DNA of 64,000 nt from Pseudomonas sp. FEN (GCF_904067045.1 NZ_CAJFDC010000011.1:30924-94923), one strand, 5' to 3'; shown: positions 1-9,828, numbered from the stretch's first letter. Made by a program: numbers and translations. Notes: a model not told the origin generated them from the sequence alone.

Positions 1-15
1 TGCGTGCCTCTATGA

Positions 16-1449
16 ATGAGCCAAACCTGCATGAAACGCTACGAAAAATTCGCCGACGACATCGCTGAACTGATCCGCACCGGCGTCCTCGGCCCCGGCC
101 AGCGCGTGCCGTCGGTGCGCTACGCCAGCCAGACCTACGGAGTCAGTCCGTCCACCGTGTTCCAGGCCTACTACCTGTTGGAACGCCGCGGCCTGATCCG
201 CGCCCGGCCGCGCTCCGGCTACTTCGTCAACGCCCACACGCCCAGCCCGTTCTCGGAGCCGGCGATCAGCAGCCAGGTCAACGAGTCCACCGAGGTGGAT
301 GTCAGCGAACTGGTGTTCTCGGTGCTGGACTCCATCAAGGACCCCGCCACCGTGCCCTTCGGCTCGGCCTTCCCGAGCCCGACGTTGTTTCCGCTGCAAC
401 GCCTGTCCCGTTCCCTGGCCAGCGCCAGTCGTGAGATGGACCCACGCATGGTGGTCACCGACCTGTCGCCGGGCAATCCGCAACTGCGCCGGCAGATCGC
501 TCTGCGCTACATGGTCGGCGGGCTGATGCTGCCCATGGAGGAACTGCTGATCACCAACGGCGCCCTGGAGGCGCTGAACCTGTGCCTGCAAGCCGTCACC
601 GAGCCCGGCGACCTGGTGGCGATCGAAGCCCCGGCCTTCTATGCCTGCCTGCAGGTGCTGGAACGGCTCAAGCTCAAGGCGGTGGAAATCCCGGTACATC
701 CGCGCGACGGCATCGACCTCGGGGTTCTGGCGCAGACCCTGGAGCGCCATCCGATCAAGGCCTGCTGGTGCATGACCAGTTTCCAGAACCCCCTCGGCGC
801 CACCCTGCCGGAAGCGAAGAAGCAGGAGCTGGTGGAACTGCTGCGCCACCATCAGGTGCCGCTGATCGAGGACGATGTCTACGCCGAGCTCTATTACGGC
901 CAACAGGCGCCAAAACCGGCCAAGGCCTTCGACACCGAAGGCCTGGTGATGCACTGCGGCTCTTTCGCCAAGAGCCTGGCCCCCGGTTATCGCATCGGCT
1001 GGGTGGCGGCGGGACGTTACGCACAAAAAGTCGAACGGCTCAAGCTGATGACTTCGCTGTGCGCCTCTATGCCGGCCCAGGCCGCCCTGGCCGACTATCT
1101 GCAAAACGGCGGTTACGATCGGCACCTGCGCAGACTGCGCTATGCCCTGGAAGAGCAACAGAGCGCCATGCTGGCGGCGATTGCCCGCTACTTTCCGACG
1201 CAGACCCGGGTCAGCCAGCCGGCCGGCGGCTACTTCCTGTGGCTGGAACTGCCGGAACAGATGGATTCGCTGAAGCTGTTCCGGATCGCCCTCGCCCAGG
1301 GCATCAGCATTGCCCCCGGGCCGATCTTCTCGCCGACCCAACGCTTTCGCAACTGCATCCGGTTGAACTACGGCAGCCCGTGGAACGAGGTGTCGGAGCA
1401 GGCCATGGAGACCCTGGGGCGGATTGTGCGATCGTTGCTGGACCAGTGA
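16..1449 (+). CDS. MocR-type PLP-dependent transcriptional regulator
   Basis: This 477-residue protein joins a GntR-type winged helix (about residues 1-75, with the RVPSVR and GVSPSTVFQAYYLLE helix-turn-helix pattern) to a type I aminotransferase fold (about 110-470). That is the MocR/PdxR architecture. The PLP lysine should be K319 in the SFAKSLAPGYRIGW segment, and SFQNPLG is the usual cofactor-pocket stretch. Members sense amino acids or vitamin B6 derivatives with the aminotransferase domain and regulate neighbouring genes. The start at 16 lies close to the window edge and has no clear ribosome binding site; an alternative ATG is at 31. The target genes are probably upstream, outside the window, because the next gene converges on this one. 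The specific ligand cannot be read from the sequence. Confidence 0.88.
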   Translation: MSQTCMKRYEKFADDIAELIRTGVLGPGQRVPSVRYASQTYGVSPSTVFQAYYLLERRGLIRARPRSGYFVNAHTPSPFSEPAISSQVNESTEVDVSELVFSVLDSIKDPATVPFGSAFPSPTLFPLQRLSRSLASASREMDPRMVVTDLSPGNPQLRRQIALRYMVGGLMLPMEELLITNGALEALNLCLQAVTEPGDLVAIEAPAFYACLQVLERLKLKAVEIPVHPRDGIDLGVLAQTLERHPIKACWCMTSFQNPLGATLPEAKKQELVELLRHHQVPLIEDDVYAELYYGQQAPKPAKAFDTEGLVMHCGSFAKSLAPGYRIGWVAAGRYAQKVERLKLMTSLCASMPAQAALADYLQNGGYDRHLRRLRYALEEQQSAMLAAIARYFPTQTRVSQPAGGYFLWLELPEQMDSLKLFRIALAQGISIAPGPIFSPTQRFRNCIRLNYGSPWNEVSEQAMETLGRIVRSLLDQ

Positions 1450-1474
1450 GCCAGGTGAGCTCGCGAAACCCGAC

Positions 1475-2221
1475 CTAGCGCCCGCCCGCCAGGTCGATAA
1501 AGGTCCCGGTGGCGTAGGAGGCCTTGTCCGAGAGCAGCCAGACTATCGCCTCGGCCACTTCTTCGGCGCGGCCACCACGGCCCATGGGAATGGCCGACTC
1601 CAACTTGCTGACGCGGTCGGCGTCGCCGCTCAGGGCATGAAACTCGGTGTAGATATAACCGGGACGCACGGCGTTGACCCGGATACCCTCGCCCGCCAGT
1701 TCCTTGGACAAGCCGACGGTGAAGGTGTCCAGCGCGCCCTTGGAGACCGCGTAATCCACGTATTCGTTGGGTGAGCCGAGACGCGCCGCCGCCGAAGACA
1801 CGTTGACGATGTTGCCGCCCTGACCACCATGGCGTGGCGACATGCGCAGCACCGCGTGCTTGGCGCAGAGGATCGGCCCCAGGGTGTTGGTCTTCAGGGT
1901 TTGCAGGATACGGAACTCGGACATTTCATCGACCCGCGACTTGTGCCCGACGGTCCCGGCATTGTTGACCAGGGCGGTGACCGGCCCCAGTTCGGCGTCT
2001 ACCCGGTTGAACAGGTGGATCACCTCATCCTCGATACTGACATCGGCGCGCACGGCAATGGCCACGGCGCCGAGCCCACGGACCTGCTCCAGCACCCGCA
2101 GTGCCGCGGCCTCGCCCGTCAGGTAGTTGATACAGACGCGATAACCCTGTTGCGCGGCGAGCAATGCGGTGGCGGCGCCGATGCCACGACTGCCGCCGGT
2201 GATGACGATAACTTTGTCCAT
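1475..2221 (-). CDS. SDR family oxidoreductase
   Basis: A 248-residue classical short-chain dehydrogenase/reductase. The cofactor motif TGGSRGIG is at residues 8-15, NNAG is at about 87-90, and the catalytic serine (VSS, about 141-143) is followed by Y157-xxx-K161. I chose ATG 2221 because the upstream part of the open frame (to 2281) has no family similarity and the cofactor motif then sits at the expected distance from the N terminus. The enzyme should be NAD(P)-dependent and cytosolic. An arginine after the TGG motif favours NADP(H), which is inference. It converges on the MocR gene, and its substrate is unknown. Confidence 0.88.
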   Translation of the reverse strand: MDKVIVITGGSRGIGAATALLAAQQGYRVCINYLTGEAAALRVLEQVRGLGAVAIAVRADVSIEDEVIHLFNRVDAELGPVTALVNNAGTVGHKSRVDEMSEFRILQTLKTNTLGPILCAKHAVLRMSPRHGGQGGNIVNVSSAAARLGSPNEYVDYAVSKGALDTFTVGLSKELAGEGIRVNAVRPGYIYTEFHALSGDADRVSKLESAIPMGRGGRAEEVAEAIVWLLSDKASYATGTFIDLAGGR

Positions 2222-2315
2222 GAACCCGAACCCTCGATCAAGCGGAAACCTTGCCGCGAAAGCATACCTGTCGGTGAGCACTTTTGTGTAGTCGCCGAAG
2301 GTCGCAAGGGCTGTA

Positions 2316-2669
2316 CTAAACGCTCACATAGACCCAGGCATCCAGACCGGACGCCAATCGGACCGAAACCCGCTGGTAGTCCGACACTTCGTAGGCATCC
2401 GCCGCCGCCAACTCTTCGGCGCTGATCTGGAAAACCATGCCACTCACACTGTCCTCGGGGTTGCTGCTGGGACGCACGATGGGATGGTGGGTCTTGCCGC
2501 TGGTCGCGACGACCTGGGGATCGGTAATCTCGACCCAGGATTGCCCATAGCCGAGCATGCGGTCGGCGTTACCCGCCAGTTCGCGCCCGAAGTTGGCCAG
2601 TTGCACCGCCTTGTCCTGCAAGGTGCCATAGGAGAACAGCAGTACTGGCGTTACAGTGAAGTCGGTCAT
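2316..2669 (-). CDS. Gamma-glutamylcyclotransferase-family (AIG2-like) protein
   Basis: A 117-residue protein opening with the family hallmark FSYGTLQD (the YGTL loop that binds the gamma-glutamyl group), typical of small AIG2/GGCT-fold proteins. Known members cyclise gamma-glutamyl amines or peptides to 5-oxoproline. The length fits a single-domain member. The start at 2669 is preferred over the longer frame to 2738, because the extra 23 residues are Gly/Arg-rich and unlike the family. It is a single gene between the SDR and a SnoaL/NTF2-like gene on the same strand. The substrate is not deducible. Confidence 0.82.
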   Translation of the reverse strand: MTDFTVTPVLLFSYGTLQDKAVQLANFGRELAGNADRMLGYGQSWVEITDPQVVATSGKTHHPIVRPSSNPEDSVSGMVFQISAEELAAADAYEVSDYQRVSVRLASGLDAWVYVSV

Positions 2670-2810
2670 GGTGACCCGCGTGTCAAAGAGGCCCCACAGT
2701 CTAAACGCCCCGCCGCCGAATGCCGAGCCGTTCGGCACGGAACGCTATCGCCGGAGTTCCCCGGGGGCCCCGGAGAGCCGGGTCAAGAAGCGATTCGCCG
2801 CTCTATCGGG

Positions 2811-3185
2811 TCATTGAGCGACAGGTATCCGTTGCTGCGGATCATAGAAAAACTGCTCCTCGGCGATACGCTCGCCTTCCCAGCGCTGGTGGGCAATTTC
2901 CTCCAGACGGGTGACGCTGCCATCGGCCCATTCGAAACGGAAAATCCAGCGAATGGCCACATGGTCGCCATTGAGAAAGGCCGGGCGCACGCAGGTCGAG
3001 GTGACGCAACGCGCCCGGGACATCACCGCGCGCTCCTTGGCGACATGAAAGTCCCGTCCGATCCGCGGCGCCTCCTGATTCTCCCGCAGAGACGCATCGG
3101 TGGTGTAGAAGGCTTCGACCGCTTCGGCATGGGCATTGGCTTCGACTTGGGCGATAAAGCGTTCGAGGGTTTCAAGGGTCGGCAT
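2811..3185 (-). CDS. NTF2/SnoaL-like fold protein
   Basis: A 124-residue protein with the cone-shaped NTF2/SnoaL pattern: an N-terminal helix pair (ETLERFIAQVEANAHAEAV, EAFYTTDASLREN) followed by beta strands carrying IRWIFRFEWADG and IAEEQFFYDP. The start at 3185 is supported by an AGGAG about 8 bases upstream. Members include steroid isomerases, polyketide cyclases and small-molecule binding proteins, so a precise activity cannot be assigned. It is cytosolic (no signal peptide). The preceding 3186-3480 is intergenic and serves the divergent PBP2 gene. Confidence 0.75.
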   Translation of the reverse strand: MPTLETLERFIAQVEANAHAEAVEAFYTTDASLRENQEAPRIGRDFHVAKERAVMSRARCVTSTCVRPAFLNGDHVAIRWIFRFEWADGSVTRLEEIAHQRWEGERIAEEQFFYDPQQRIPVAQ

Positions 3186-3480
3186 GGTCAGCTCCTGGCT
3201 GGGGTGATCGGCATTTATCACCCCGCCGAGGCTAAGGCCACCAATGGGCGATGGAAAGGTCCATTCCGACCGATCCGTGCAGTACCAATCGCTAGCGCCG
3301 CCAGACCGCACAACCCAGCGCCCTGAGTGGCACCGACCATTGAGCGCTGTACTCGCGAATAACCACCCGGAAACCGGCTCTTCTTGGTATCGTGTGCGCC
3401 GATTTAAATAGCCACCTATGCACCTTTCGTCTTAGCAGACTCTTTCATATTCAATTTTCATTGCACAAGACAGGTTCCAG

Positions 3481-5373
3481 ATGTCCGATCCCATCCATAT
3501 CAAGGATCACGAGAACGAAAAGCGCCTGGTGAACAAGCGCTTGCTGGCCTGCGGCATCCTGGTCCTGGCGCTGGCCGGGAGCCTGGTCGCGCGCCTGTAT
3601 TTCCTCCAGGTCACCGAGTTTTCCTATAACTCCACCGTCTCGGAAAACAACCGCGTCCACGTCCTGCCGATTCCGCCGGAACGCGGGATTATTTTCGACC
3701 GCAACGGCCAGGTGCTCGCCGACAACCAGCCCAGTTTCAACATGACCCTGACCCGCGAACGCGCCGGCGATGTCGGCCAGGTGCTCGACACGGTGATGAG
3801 CGTGCTCAATCTGCCGGAAGAAGACCGGACGATGTTCACCAAGATCCTCAAGCAGTCGCGCCACCCGTTCGAACCGGTCACCCTGCTCTACGAACTGACC
3901 GAACAGCAGATCGCCCTGCTGGCGGTGAACGAGTTCAAGTTGCCGGGCGTCGAAGTCGAGCCGCAGTTCGTTCGACATTACCCGCTGGGCGATCATTTCG
4001 CCCATTCGGTGGGCTATGTCGGGCGGATCAACGAAAAGGAAAGCAAGCAACTGGACCCGGTGGAATACCGTGGTACCCAGTCCATCGGCAAGACCGGCAT
4101 CGAACGCTTCTACGAAGACGAACTGCACGGCCACGTCGGCTACGAGGAAGTCGAGACCAACGCCCAGGGCCGGGTAATGCGGGTGCTCAAGCACACCGAT
4201 CCGATTCCCGGCAAGAACATTGTCCTGAGTCTCGATATCAATCTGCAGGAAGCTGCCGAGAAGGCCCTGGGCGACCGCCGCGGCGCGGTGATCGCCATTG
4301 ATCCGAAGACCGGCGAAGTGCTGGCGATGGTCAGCAAGCCAAGTTTCGATCCAAACCTGTTCGTCACCGGGATCCGTGCCAAGGACTATTCGGCCCTGCG
4401 CGATTCCCTCGACCGGCCGCTGTTCAACCGCGCCTTGCGCGGGCTCTACGCCCCGGGCTCAACGATCAAGCCGGAAGTGGCCATCGCCGGCCTGGACAGT
4501 GGGGTGATATCCCCCTCCACCCGGGTGTTCGATCCCGGTTACTTCCAATTGCCCAATGTCGAGCACAAATACCGCAACTGGAACCACAGCGGCGATGGCT
4601 GGGTTGACCTGAACGCGGCGATCATGCGCTCCAACGACACCTATTTCTATGACCTGGCGAACAAGCTGGGCATCGACCGCCTGCACGATTACCTGAACAA
4701 GTTCGGCGTCGGCCAGAAGGTCTCCCTGGACATGTTCGAGGAGTCGCCGGGACTGATGCCTTCACGCGAATGGAAACGCATGACCCGGCGCCAGGCCTGG
4801 TTCCCCGGCGAGACAGTGATCCTTGGCATCGGCCAGGGCTACATGCAGGTCACGCCGCTGCAACTGGCTCAGGCCACAACCCTGATCGCCAACAAGGGCG
4901 TGTGGAATCGCCCGCACCTGGCGCGGAGCATTGGCCAAGTCGCGCCGGTGGATGAGCATCCGATTCCCAATATCGTGCTGCGTGATCCCAGGCAGTGGGA
5001 ACAGGTCAACTACGCCATGCAGTTGGTGATGCATGATCCGCGCGGTATCGCCCGGGCGGCGGCGGTGGGCGCGCAGTACCGCATCGCCGGCAAGAGCGGT
5101 ACGGCGCAGGTGGTGGCGATCAAGCAGGGCGAGCGCTATGACCGTCTGAAGACCTCGGAGCGCAATCGCGACAACGCTCTGTTCGTCGGCTTTGCCCCGG
5201 CGGAAGACCCGCAGATCGTGATTTCGGTGATGATCGAGAACGGCGAGGCCGGTGGCCGGGTAGCAGGTCCCGTGGTACGGGAGATTCTCGATGCCTGGCT
5301 GCTGGACAAGGACGGCAAGCTCAAGCCTGAATACGCGCATCCGCTCAAGCCGCATGAGGATCCGAAAGTCTAG
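3481..5373 (+). CDS. mrdA: Penicillin-binding protein 2 (peptidoglycan transpeptidase)
   Basis: A 630-residue class B PBP of the elongation type. It has a short cytoplasmic tail, one membrane anchor (about 20-40, LLACGILVLALAG), a PBP dimerisation domain (about 60-230) and a transpeptidase domain with S327-TIK330, SND at 384-386 and KSGT at 538-541. It cross-links peptidoglycan during side-wall synthesis, normally with RodA, in the periplasm. Here it stands alone: neither rodA nor other elongasome genes flank it. Pseudomonas usually also has an mrdA beside rodA, so this may be a second PBP2 copy (inference). A REP pair follows directly. Confidence 0.93.
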   Translation: MSDPIHIKDHENEKRLVNKRLLACGILVLALAGSLVARLYFLQVTEFSYNSTVSENNRVHVLPIPPERGIIFDRNGQVLADNQPSFNMTLTRERAGDVGQVLDTVMSVLNLPEEDRTMFTKILKQSRHPFEPVTLLYELTEQQIALLAVNEFKLPGVEVEPQFVRHYPLGDHFAHSVGYVGRINEKESKQLDPVEYRGTQSIGKTGIERFYEDELHGHVGYEEVETNAQGRVMRVLKHTDPIPGKNIVLSLDINLQEAAEKALGDRRGAVIAIDPKTGEVLAMVSKPSFDPNLFVTGIRAKDYSALRDSLDRPLFNRALRGLYAPGSTIKPEVAIAGLDSGVISPSTRVFDPGYFQLPNVEHKYRNWNHSGDGWVDLNAAIMRSNDTYFYDLANKLGIDRLHDYLNKFGVGQKVSLDMFEESPGLMPSREWKRMTRRQAWFPGETVILGIGQGYMQVTPLQLAQATTLIANKGVWNRPHLARSIGQVAPVDEHPIPNIVLRDPRQWEQVNYAMQLVMHDPRGIARAAAVGAQYRIAGKSGTAQVVAIKQGERYDRLKTSERNRDNALFVGFAPAEDPQIVISVMIENGEAGGRVAGPVVREILDAWLLDKDGKLKPEYAHPLKPHEDPKV

Positions 5374-5384
5374 TTGAAGCGACT

Positions 5385-5491
5385 GGCCTCTTCGCGGGCA
5401 AGCTCCCCTCCCACTTTAATTCCATGTCGCGCACATCATTTGTGTACCACACAAAACCAATGTGGGAGCGCAGCTTGCCCGCGAAGAGGCC
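5385..5491. repeat. REP inverted pair after the PBP2 gene
   Basis: Two near-identical arms in opposite orientation (5385-5413 and 5461-5491), each containing GGCCTCTTCGCGGGCAAGCT, separated by about 47 bases. This is the paired REP/REPIN arrangement of Pseudomonas. It lies between the convergent PBP2 and LysE genes and may protect transcript 3' ends or act in termination. Confidence 0.85.
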
Positions 5492-5512
5492 ATCAGGAAC
5501 ATCCCCCACCCA

Positions 5513-6142
5513 TCAAGCCGCGGCACTACGCCGATAAAACGCCAACACCCCACCCAAGGTCATCAACAAACCACCGGTCACCCGGTTGAACGCCCGCAGA
5601 TGCCCGCCCTGCAGGCGACTCAACAAGCGTGCGCCGCACAACGCGTAAAACAGCATGATGCTGACATTGAGCAACGTCAGCACCACGGCCAGCAGCGCAT
5701 ATTGCGGTAGTTGCGCTTGCGTGCCGTCGATGAATTGCGGCAGGAATGCCGACATGAACAGCAACGCCTTCGGATTGGTCAACGCCACCACGAAACAGCG
5801 CATGAACAACCCGACGGAGCAGCTCGAACCTTCCTCTACTGGCAGTTCAGCCAAGGCTCCGGTCGAGCGCAGCATTTTCCAGCCCAGCCAGACCAGATAA
5901 GCCGCCCCCACCCACTTCACCGCCTGGAACAGCGTCTCGCTGGCCTGCAGCAGGATCCCCAGGCCACAGGCCACCGCCGTCACCAGAAGCGCATCGGCCA
6001 ACACCGCCCCGCCCATGCCCCAGGCCGCCGCCCGCACGCCGTGATTGGAGCCGTTGTGCAACGCCAGCAGCACGGTCGGGCCGGGCATGGCGATGATCGC
6101 CGCCGAGCTGATCAGGAACAGGAGCAACGTTGCCAGCGTCAT
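5513..6142 (-). CDS. LysE/RhtB family amino acid exporter
   Basis: A 209-residue inner-membrane protein with about six hydrophobic segments. The N terminus (LATLLLFLISSAAIIAMPGPTVLLAL) carries the PGP motif of the LysE/RhtB family, and TNPKALLFMSAFLPQF is the second conserved family stretch. Members export amino acids or homoserine-lactone-like compounds by proton antiport. The length matches the family. No neighbouring regulator indicates the substrate. The 3' end abuts the REP pair, and the gene is divergent from the GapN gene. Confidence 0.88.
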   Translation of the reverse strand: MTLATLLLFLISSAAIIAMPGPTVLLALHNGSNHGVRAAAWGMGGAVLADALLVTAVACGLGILLQASETLFQAVKWVGAAYLVWLGWKMLRSTGALAELPVEEGSSCSVGLFMRCFVVALTNPKALLFMSAFLPQFIDGTQAQLPQYALLAVVLTLLNVSIMLFYALCGARLLSRLQGGHLRAFNRVTGGLLMTLGGVLAFYRRSAAA

Positions 6143-6318
6143 GAAGGTAGCCTTGATAATGAAAAATGAACGTCATTCTGCGGCCGGCACGTCCGCGCTT
6201 CAACCGCAGGTACGCCAGCCTGTCGTTTGCGCTGGACGCGACTAAGCTGTTTCGTGATAAAACAGGCTCAATCACTGAAGCGTTTCAGCGTCCTTCCCCA
6301 CAGACAGGGTGATGCCTC

Positions 6319-7944
6319 ATGACCGACCAGAAGCTGCTCGACTCACTGTTTCCCGCCGCTGCGGACATTCCGGAAAAGTATCGCCTCGAAGGCCAACTGG
6401 AGCAACGCGAATACCTGGTCAACGGCAGCTTGCGCACCTGGGCCGGCCCACTGGCGCAGGTCCGCAGCCCAGTGTATCTCGCCACCGCCAACGGCGACGA
6501 ACAGGTGATCCTCGGCAGCACGCCACTGCTGGACGCCGAGACCGCCCTCAGCGCCCTCGATGCGGCGGTCCACGCCTATGACCGTGGCCAGGGCGAATGG
6601 CCGACGTTGCGCGTGGCCGAACGCATCCAGCACGTGGAATCCTTCCTGCGGCGCATGCGCGCGCAACGTGAGGCCGTGGTCAAACTGCTGATGTGGGAGA
6701 TCGGCAAGAACCTCAAGGACTCCGAGAAGGAGTTCGACCGTACCTGCGACTATATCGTCGACACCATCAATGCCTTGAAGGAGCTCGACCGCCGCTCCAG
6801 TCGCTTTGAGCTGGAACAGGACACCCTCGGCCAGATCCGCCGCGTGCCGATGGGCGTGGCGCTGTGCATGGGCCCCTACAACTACCCGCTGAACGAAACC
6901 TTCACCACCCTGATCCCCGCGTTGATCATGGGTAATACCGTGGTCTTCAAGCCGGCCAAGCTCGGCGTGCTGCTGATTCGTCCGTTGCTGGAAGCCTTCC
7001 GCGACAGTTTCCCGGCTGGGGTGATCAACGTCATCTATGGTAGTGGCCGGGAGACCGTCAGCGCGCTGATGGCCAGCGGCAAGATCGATATCTTCGCCTT
7101 TATCGGCACCAACAAGGCCGCCAGCGACCTGAAGAAACTCCATCCCCGGCCCCACCGCCTGCGCGCCGCCCTGGGCCTGGATGCGAAGAACCCGGCCATC
7201 GTGCTGCCTGCGGTCGACCTGGACAATGCGGTCAACGAGTGCATCACCGGTTCGTTGTCGTTCAATGGCCAGCGCTGCACCGCATTGAAGATCCTGTTCG
7301 TGCACGAAGACGTGGTCGAAGGTTTTATCGAGAAATTCAACCGCAAGGTACAAAGCCTGGTACCCGGCATGCCCTGGGACAACGGCGTGTCTCTGACGCC
7401 ACTGCCGGAAGCCGGCAAGATCGACTACCTCAAGGCCCTGGTGGCCGATGCCCAGGACAAGGGCGCCACGGTGATCAACCCCGGCGGTGGCCAGACCCGC
7501 GCCTCGTTCTTCTACCCGGCGGTGCTCTACCCGGTGAATGCCGGGATGCGTGTGTACCAGGAGGAACAGTTCGGCCCGGTAGTGCCCATCGTGCCCTACC
7601 GTGACCTGGAAACCGTCATCGACTACGTGCTGGAGTCGGACTTCGGTCAGCAGTTGAGTGTTTTCGGCACCGATCCGGCCCAGGTCGGCCGACTGGTGGA
7701 TACCTTCGCCAACCAGGTCGGGCGGATCAATATCAATGCCCAGTGCCAGCGTGGTCCGGACTCCTACCCGTTCAACGGCCGCAAGAACTCGGCCGAAGGT
7801 ACGCTCTCGGTGCACGATGCCCTGCGGGTATTCTCGATCCGCACCCTGGTGGCAACCAAATTCCAAGACAGCAACAAGACACTGATCAGCGATATCATCC
7901 ATAATCGCCAGTCGACGTTCCTGACCACCGATTACATCTTCTGA
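6319..7944 (+). CDS. gapN: NADP-dependent glyceraldehyde-3-phosphate dehydrogenase (GapN type)
   Basis: A 541-residue aldehyde dehydrogenase superfamily protein. The catalytic cysteine is C320 in FNGQRCTALK, with the superfamily PYNYPLNE segment and the EEQFGPVVP C-terminal motif. The length and the N terminus (DSLFPAAADIPEKYRL) match the Pseudomonas proteins annotated as non-phosphorylating GAPDH, which oxidise glyceraldehyde 3-phosphate directly to 3-phosphoglycerate with formation of NADPH. Other aldehyde substrates cannot be excluded from sequence. It is monocistronic, followed by a REP hairpin at 7967-8036. The 176-base upstream region shows no recognisable operator. Confidence 0.85.
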   Translation: MTDQKLLDSLFPAAADIPEKYRLEGQLEQREYLVNGSLRTWAGPLAQVRSPVYLATANGDEQVILGSTPLLDAETALSALDAAVHAYDRGQGEWPTLRVAERIQHVESFLRRMRAQREAVVKLLMWEIGKNLKDSEKEFDRTCDYIVDTINALKELDRRSSRFELEQDTLGQIRRVPMGVALCMGPYNYPLNETFTTLIPALIMGNTVVFKPAKLGVLLIRPLLEAFRDSFPAGVINVIYGSGRETVSALMASGKIDIFAFIGTNKAASDLKKLHPRPHRLRAALGLDAKNPAIVLPAVDLDNAVNECITGSLSFNGQRCTALKILFVHEDVVEGFIEKFNRKVQSLVPGMPWDNGVSLTPLPEAGKIDYLKALVADAQDKGATVINPGGGQTRASFFYPAVLYPVNAGMRVYQEEQFGPVVPIVPYRDLETVIDYVLESDFGQQLSVFGTDPAQVGRLVDTFANQVGRININAQCQRGPDSYPFNGRKNSAEGTLSVHDALRVFSIRTLVATKFQDSNKTLISDIIHNRQSTFLTTDYIF

Positions 7945-7966
7945 CGCCTCAGGTCACCTGTGGGGG

Positions 7967-8036
7967 CTGGCTTGCCGGCGATGGTAACGACGCGGAGCCT
8001 GTCAACCCGCGGTTGCCTGAGTCGCCGGCAAGCTGG
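7967..8036. repeat. REP inverted pair after gapN
   Basis: Arms 7967-7981 and 8022-8036 share the core GCTTGCCGGCGA in inverted orientation (13 of 15 matching positions), separated by 40 bases. It is a REP-type palindrome in the 204-base gap between gapN and the diguanylate cyclase gene. No other feature was seen in that gap. Confidence 0.75.
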
Positions 8037-8148
8037 TGCTTACAAATGGCATCGATTTTTTATGCCAGGCCCATAGGGTCGCCGGGCGCTCTGATCTATC
8101 ATTGCGCCTCTGGCTGCCCGGGCCCGCCCTTATTTTTATAAGAAATCC

Positions 8149-9729
8149 ATGCCACGCATCGACCTCCGCCGATTGATCCTGTTGTTGTCGCTCTCCGCCG
8201 TCACCCTGACCGCCGGCAACCTGTTCTTCGCCAGCTACCAGACCCAGCGCAACTTCCTGATGGCACAGACCCTGGAAGCCAATCGGATCTATGCCCTGAA
8301 GTTGGCCAACACCACCAACAACTTCCTCAAGTCGGCCCAGCAACAACTGGCCTTCAGCGCCGGACTGCTCCCGGCGATCTGGAACCAGCCGCAACAACTG
8401 TGGCAGGAAACCCACCGGCTACGTCGCGAGACCAACAGTTTCAACTCGCTGATCATCGTCCGGTCGGACGGCAAGATCATCGCATCGTCTCCACTGTCGA
8501 TGAACCTGACAGGCGCGGTGGCCGCCAGCGAAGGCTATCGCCAGGCCAGCAGCGCGCGCCAACCCTACATTTCAAGCCCCTATGTCGGGGCCAAAAATCA
8601 CCTGATGATCCAGATTTCCCATCCGATCTTCGACGCCGGCGGTAACTACCTCGGCTACCTGGGTGCCGGTATCTACCTCAATGAACAGAACATCCTGCAC
8701 TCGCTATTGGGCGAACAGTATTACCGTGATGGCACCTACCTCTACGTCGTCGATACCCAGGGTCGGCTGATCTATCATCAGGACCCGGCGCGCGTGGGCG
8801 AGACGATCAGGGGCAACCCGGCCATCGACGCCGTGATCGCCGGCCAGAGCGGCAGCCTGAGATTGCACAACTCCCGGGGCGTCGACATGCTCACCGGCTA
8901 TGCGCCAGTGCCCCGGATCGGCTGGGGCGTGATCAGCCAGCGGCCCACGGCCATCACCTTGGAGGGCCTGCAACGACTGATGCTGGAAGTCGCCGGTTAC
9001 GCCGTGCCGCTGTTGCTGCTGTTGTTGCTGGGCATCTGGTGGGTCTCGACGCTGATCACCAAACCCCTCTGGCAACTGGCCAACTCCACCCAGTATTGGG
9101 GCTCGTCCAGCGCCGCCCAGTCGGTCAGCAAGGTAAGGGCCTGGTATTACGAGGCTGCCCAGCTGAAGAACGCCATGCAAAAGGCGCTGTTATCGCTGCA
9201 CCAGCAATTGGGCCGACTCAATCAGGAAAGTGTCACCGATCCGCTGACCGGCCTGACCAACCGGCGCGGCCTGCAATTGATCCTCGATGACTGGGAAAGC
9301 CGTCAACAGCCGTTCTCACTGATCGCCCTGGACATCGACCACTTCAAGCAGGTCAACGACAGCTACGGGCACAACGCTGGCGACCTGGTACTGCAACACC
9401 TGGCCCAGCAAATGCGCCGCCACTCCCGGGAAAGCGATGTACTCTGCCGCCAGGGTGGCGAGGAGTTCCTGATGCTGCTGCCGGATACCCCGCCGAACCA
9501 GGCGATCCAGGTGGCCGAGCGTCTGCGGGCGGCGATGGCCTACACCGAAAGCCCCAATGGCATTCCGGTCACCGTATCCCTGGGCGTGGTCAGTTGGCCC
9601 CAGGTCGGGCAGACCGTGGCCCAGGCGCTCAGGGAAGCGGACCAGGCCCTCTACCAGGCCAAGGCCGGCGGACGCAATCGCGTGGTGTACACCGATCAGG
9701 GCATGCCACCAGACGACACGAACGGATAG
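8149..9729 (+). CDS. Membrane-bound sensory diguanylate cyclase
   Basis: A 526-residue protein with an N-terminal transmembrane helix (about 6-24), a periplasmic double-Cache-like sensor (about 30-280), a second membrane helix (about 284-306, LLLLLLLGIWWV) and a C-terminal GGDEF domain (about 360-520). The active-site loop is GGEEF at 436-440, so it should make cyclic di-GMP from GTP. RESD at 427-430 stands five residues before it and is a canonical inhibitory I-site, so product feedback is expected. The Cache region suggests a small extracellular ligand such as an amino or organic acid (inference). It is monocistronic, and its 3' end lies 99 bases before the MalY/PatB gene. Confidence 0.92.
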   Translation: MPRIDLRRLILLLSLSAVTLTAGNLFFASYQTQRNFLMAQTLEANRIYALKLANTTNNFLKSAQQQLAFSAGLLPAIWNQPQQLWQETHRLRRETNSFNSLIIVRSDGKIIASSPLSMNLTGAVAASEGYRQASSARQPYISSPYVGAKNHLMIQISHPIFDAGGNYLGYLGAGIYLNEQNILHSLLGEQYYRDGTYLYVVDTQGRLIYHQDPARVGETIRGNPAIDAVIAGQSGSLRLHNSRGVDMLTGYAPVPRIGWGVISQRPTAITLEGLQRLMLEVAGYAVPLLLLLLLGIWWVSTLITKPLWQLANSTQYWGSSSAAQSVSKVRAWYYEAAQLKNAMQKALLSLHQQLGRLNQESVTDPLTGLTNRRGLQLILDDWESRQQPFSLIALDIDHFKQVNDSYGHNAGDLVLQHLAQQMRRHSRESDVLCRQGGEEFLMLLPDTPPNQAIQVAERLRAAMAYTESPNGIPVTVSLGVVSWPQVGQTVAQALREADQALYQAKAGGRNRVVYTDQGMPPDDTNG

Positions 9730-9828
9730 ACTGGGCGCCTCGAGCGAGGCTAACCAGGCCCTCACTCGCCACTGCCAGCCATGGACACCCGACGATTTCG
9801 GGAATTTCTTTCGAGATTGACCGCCAGC

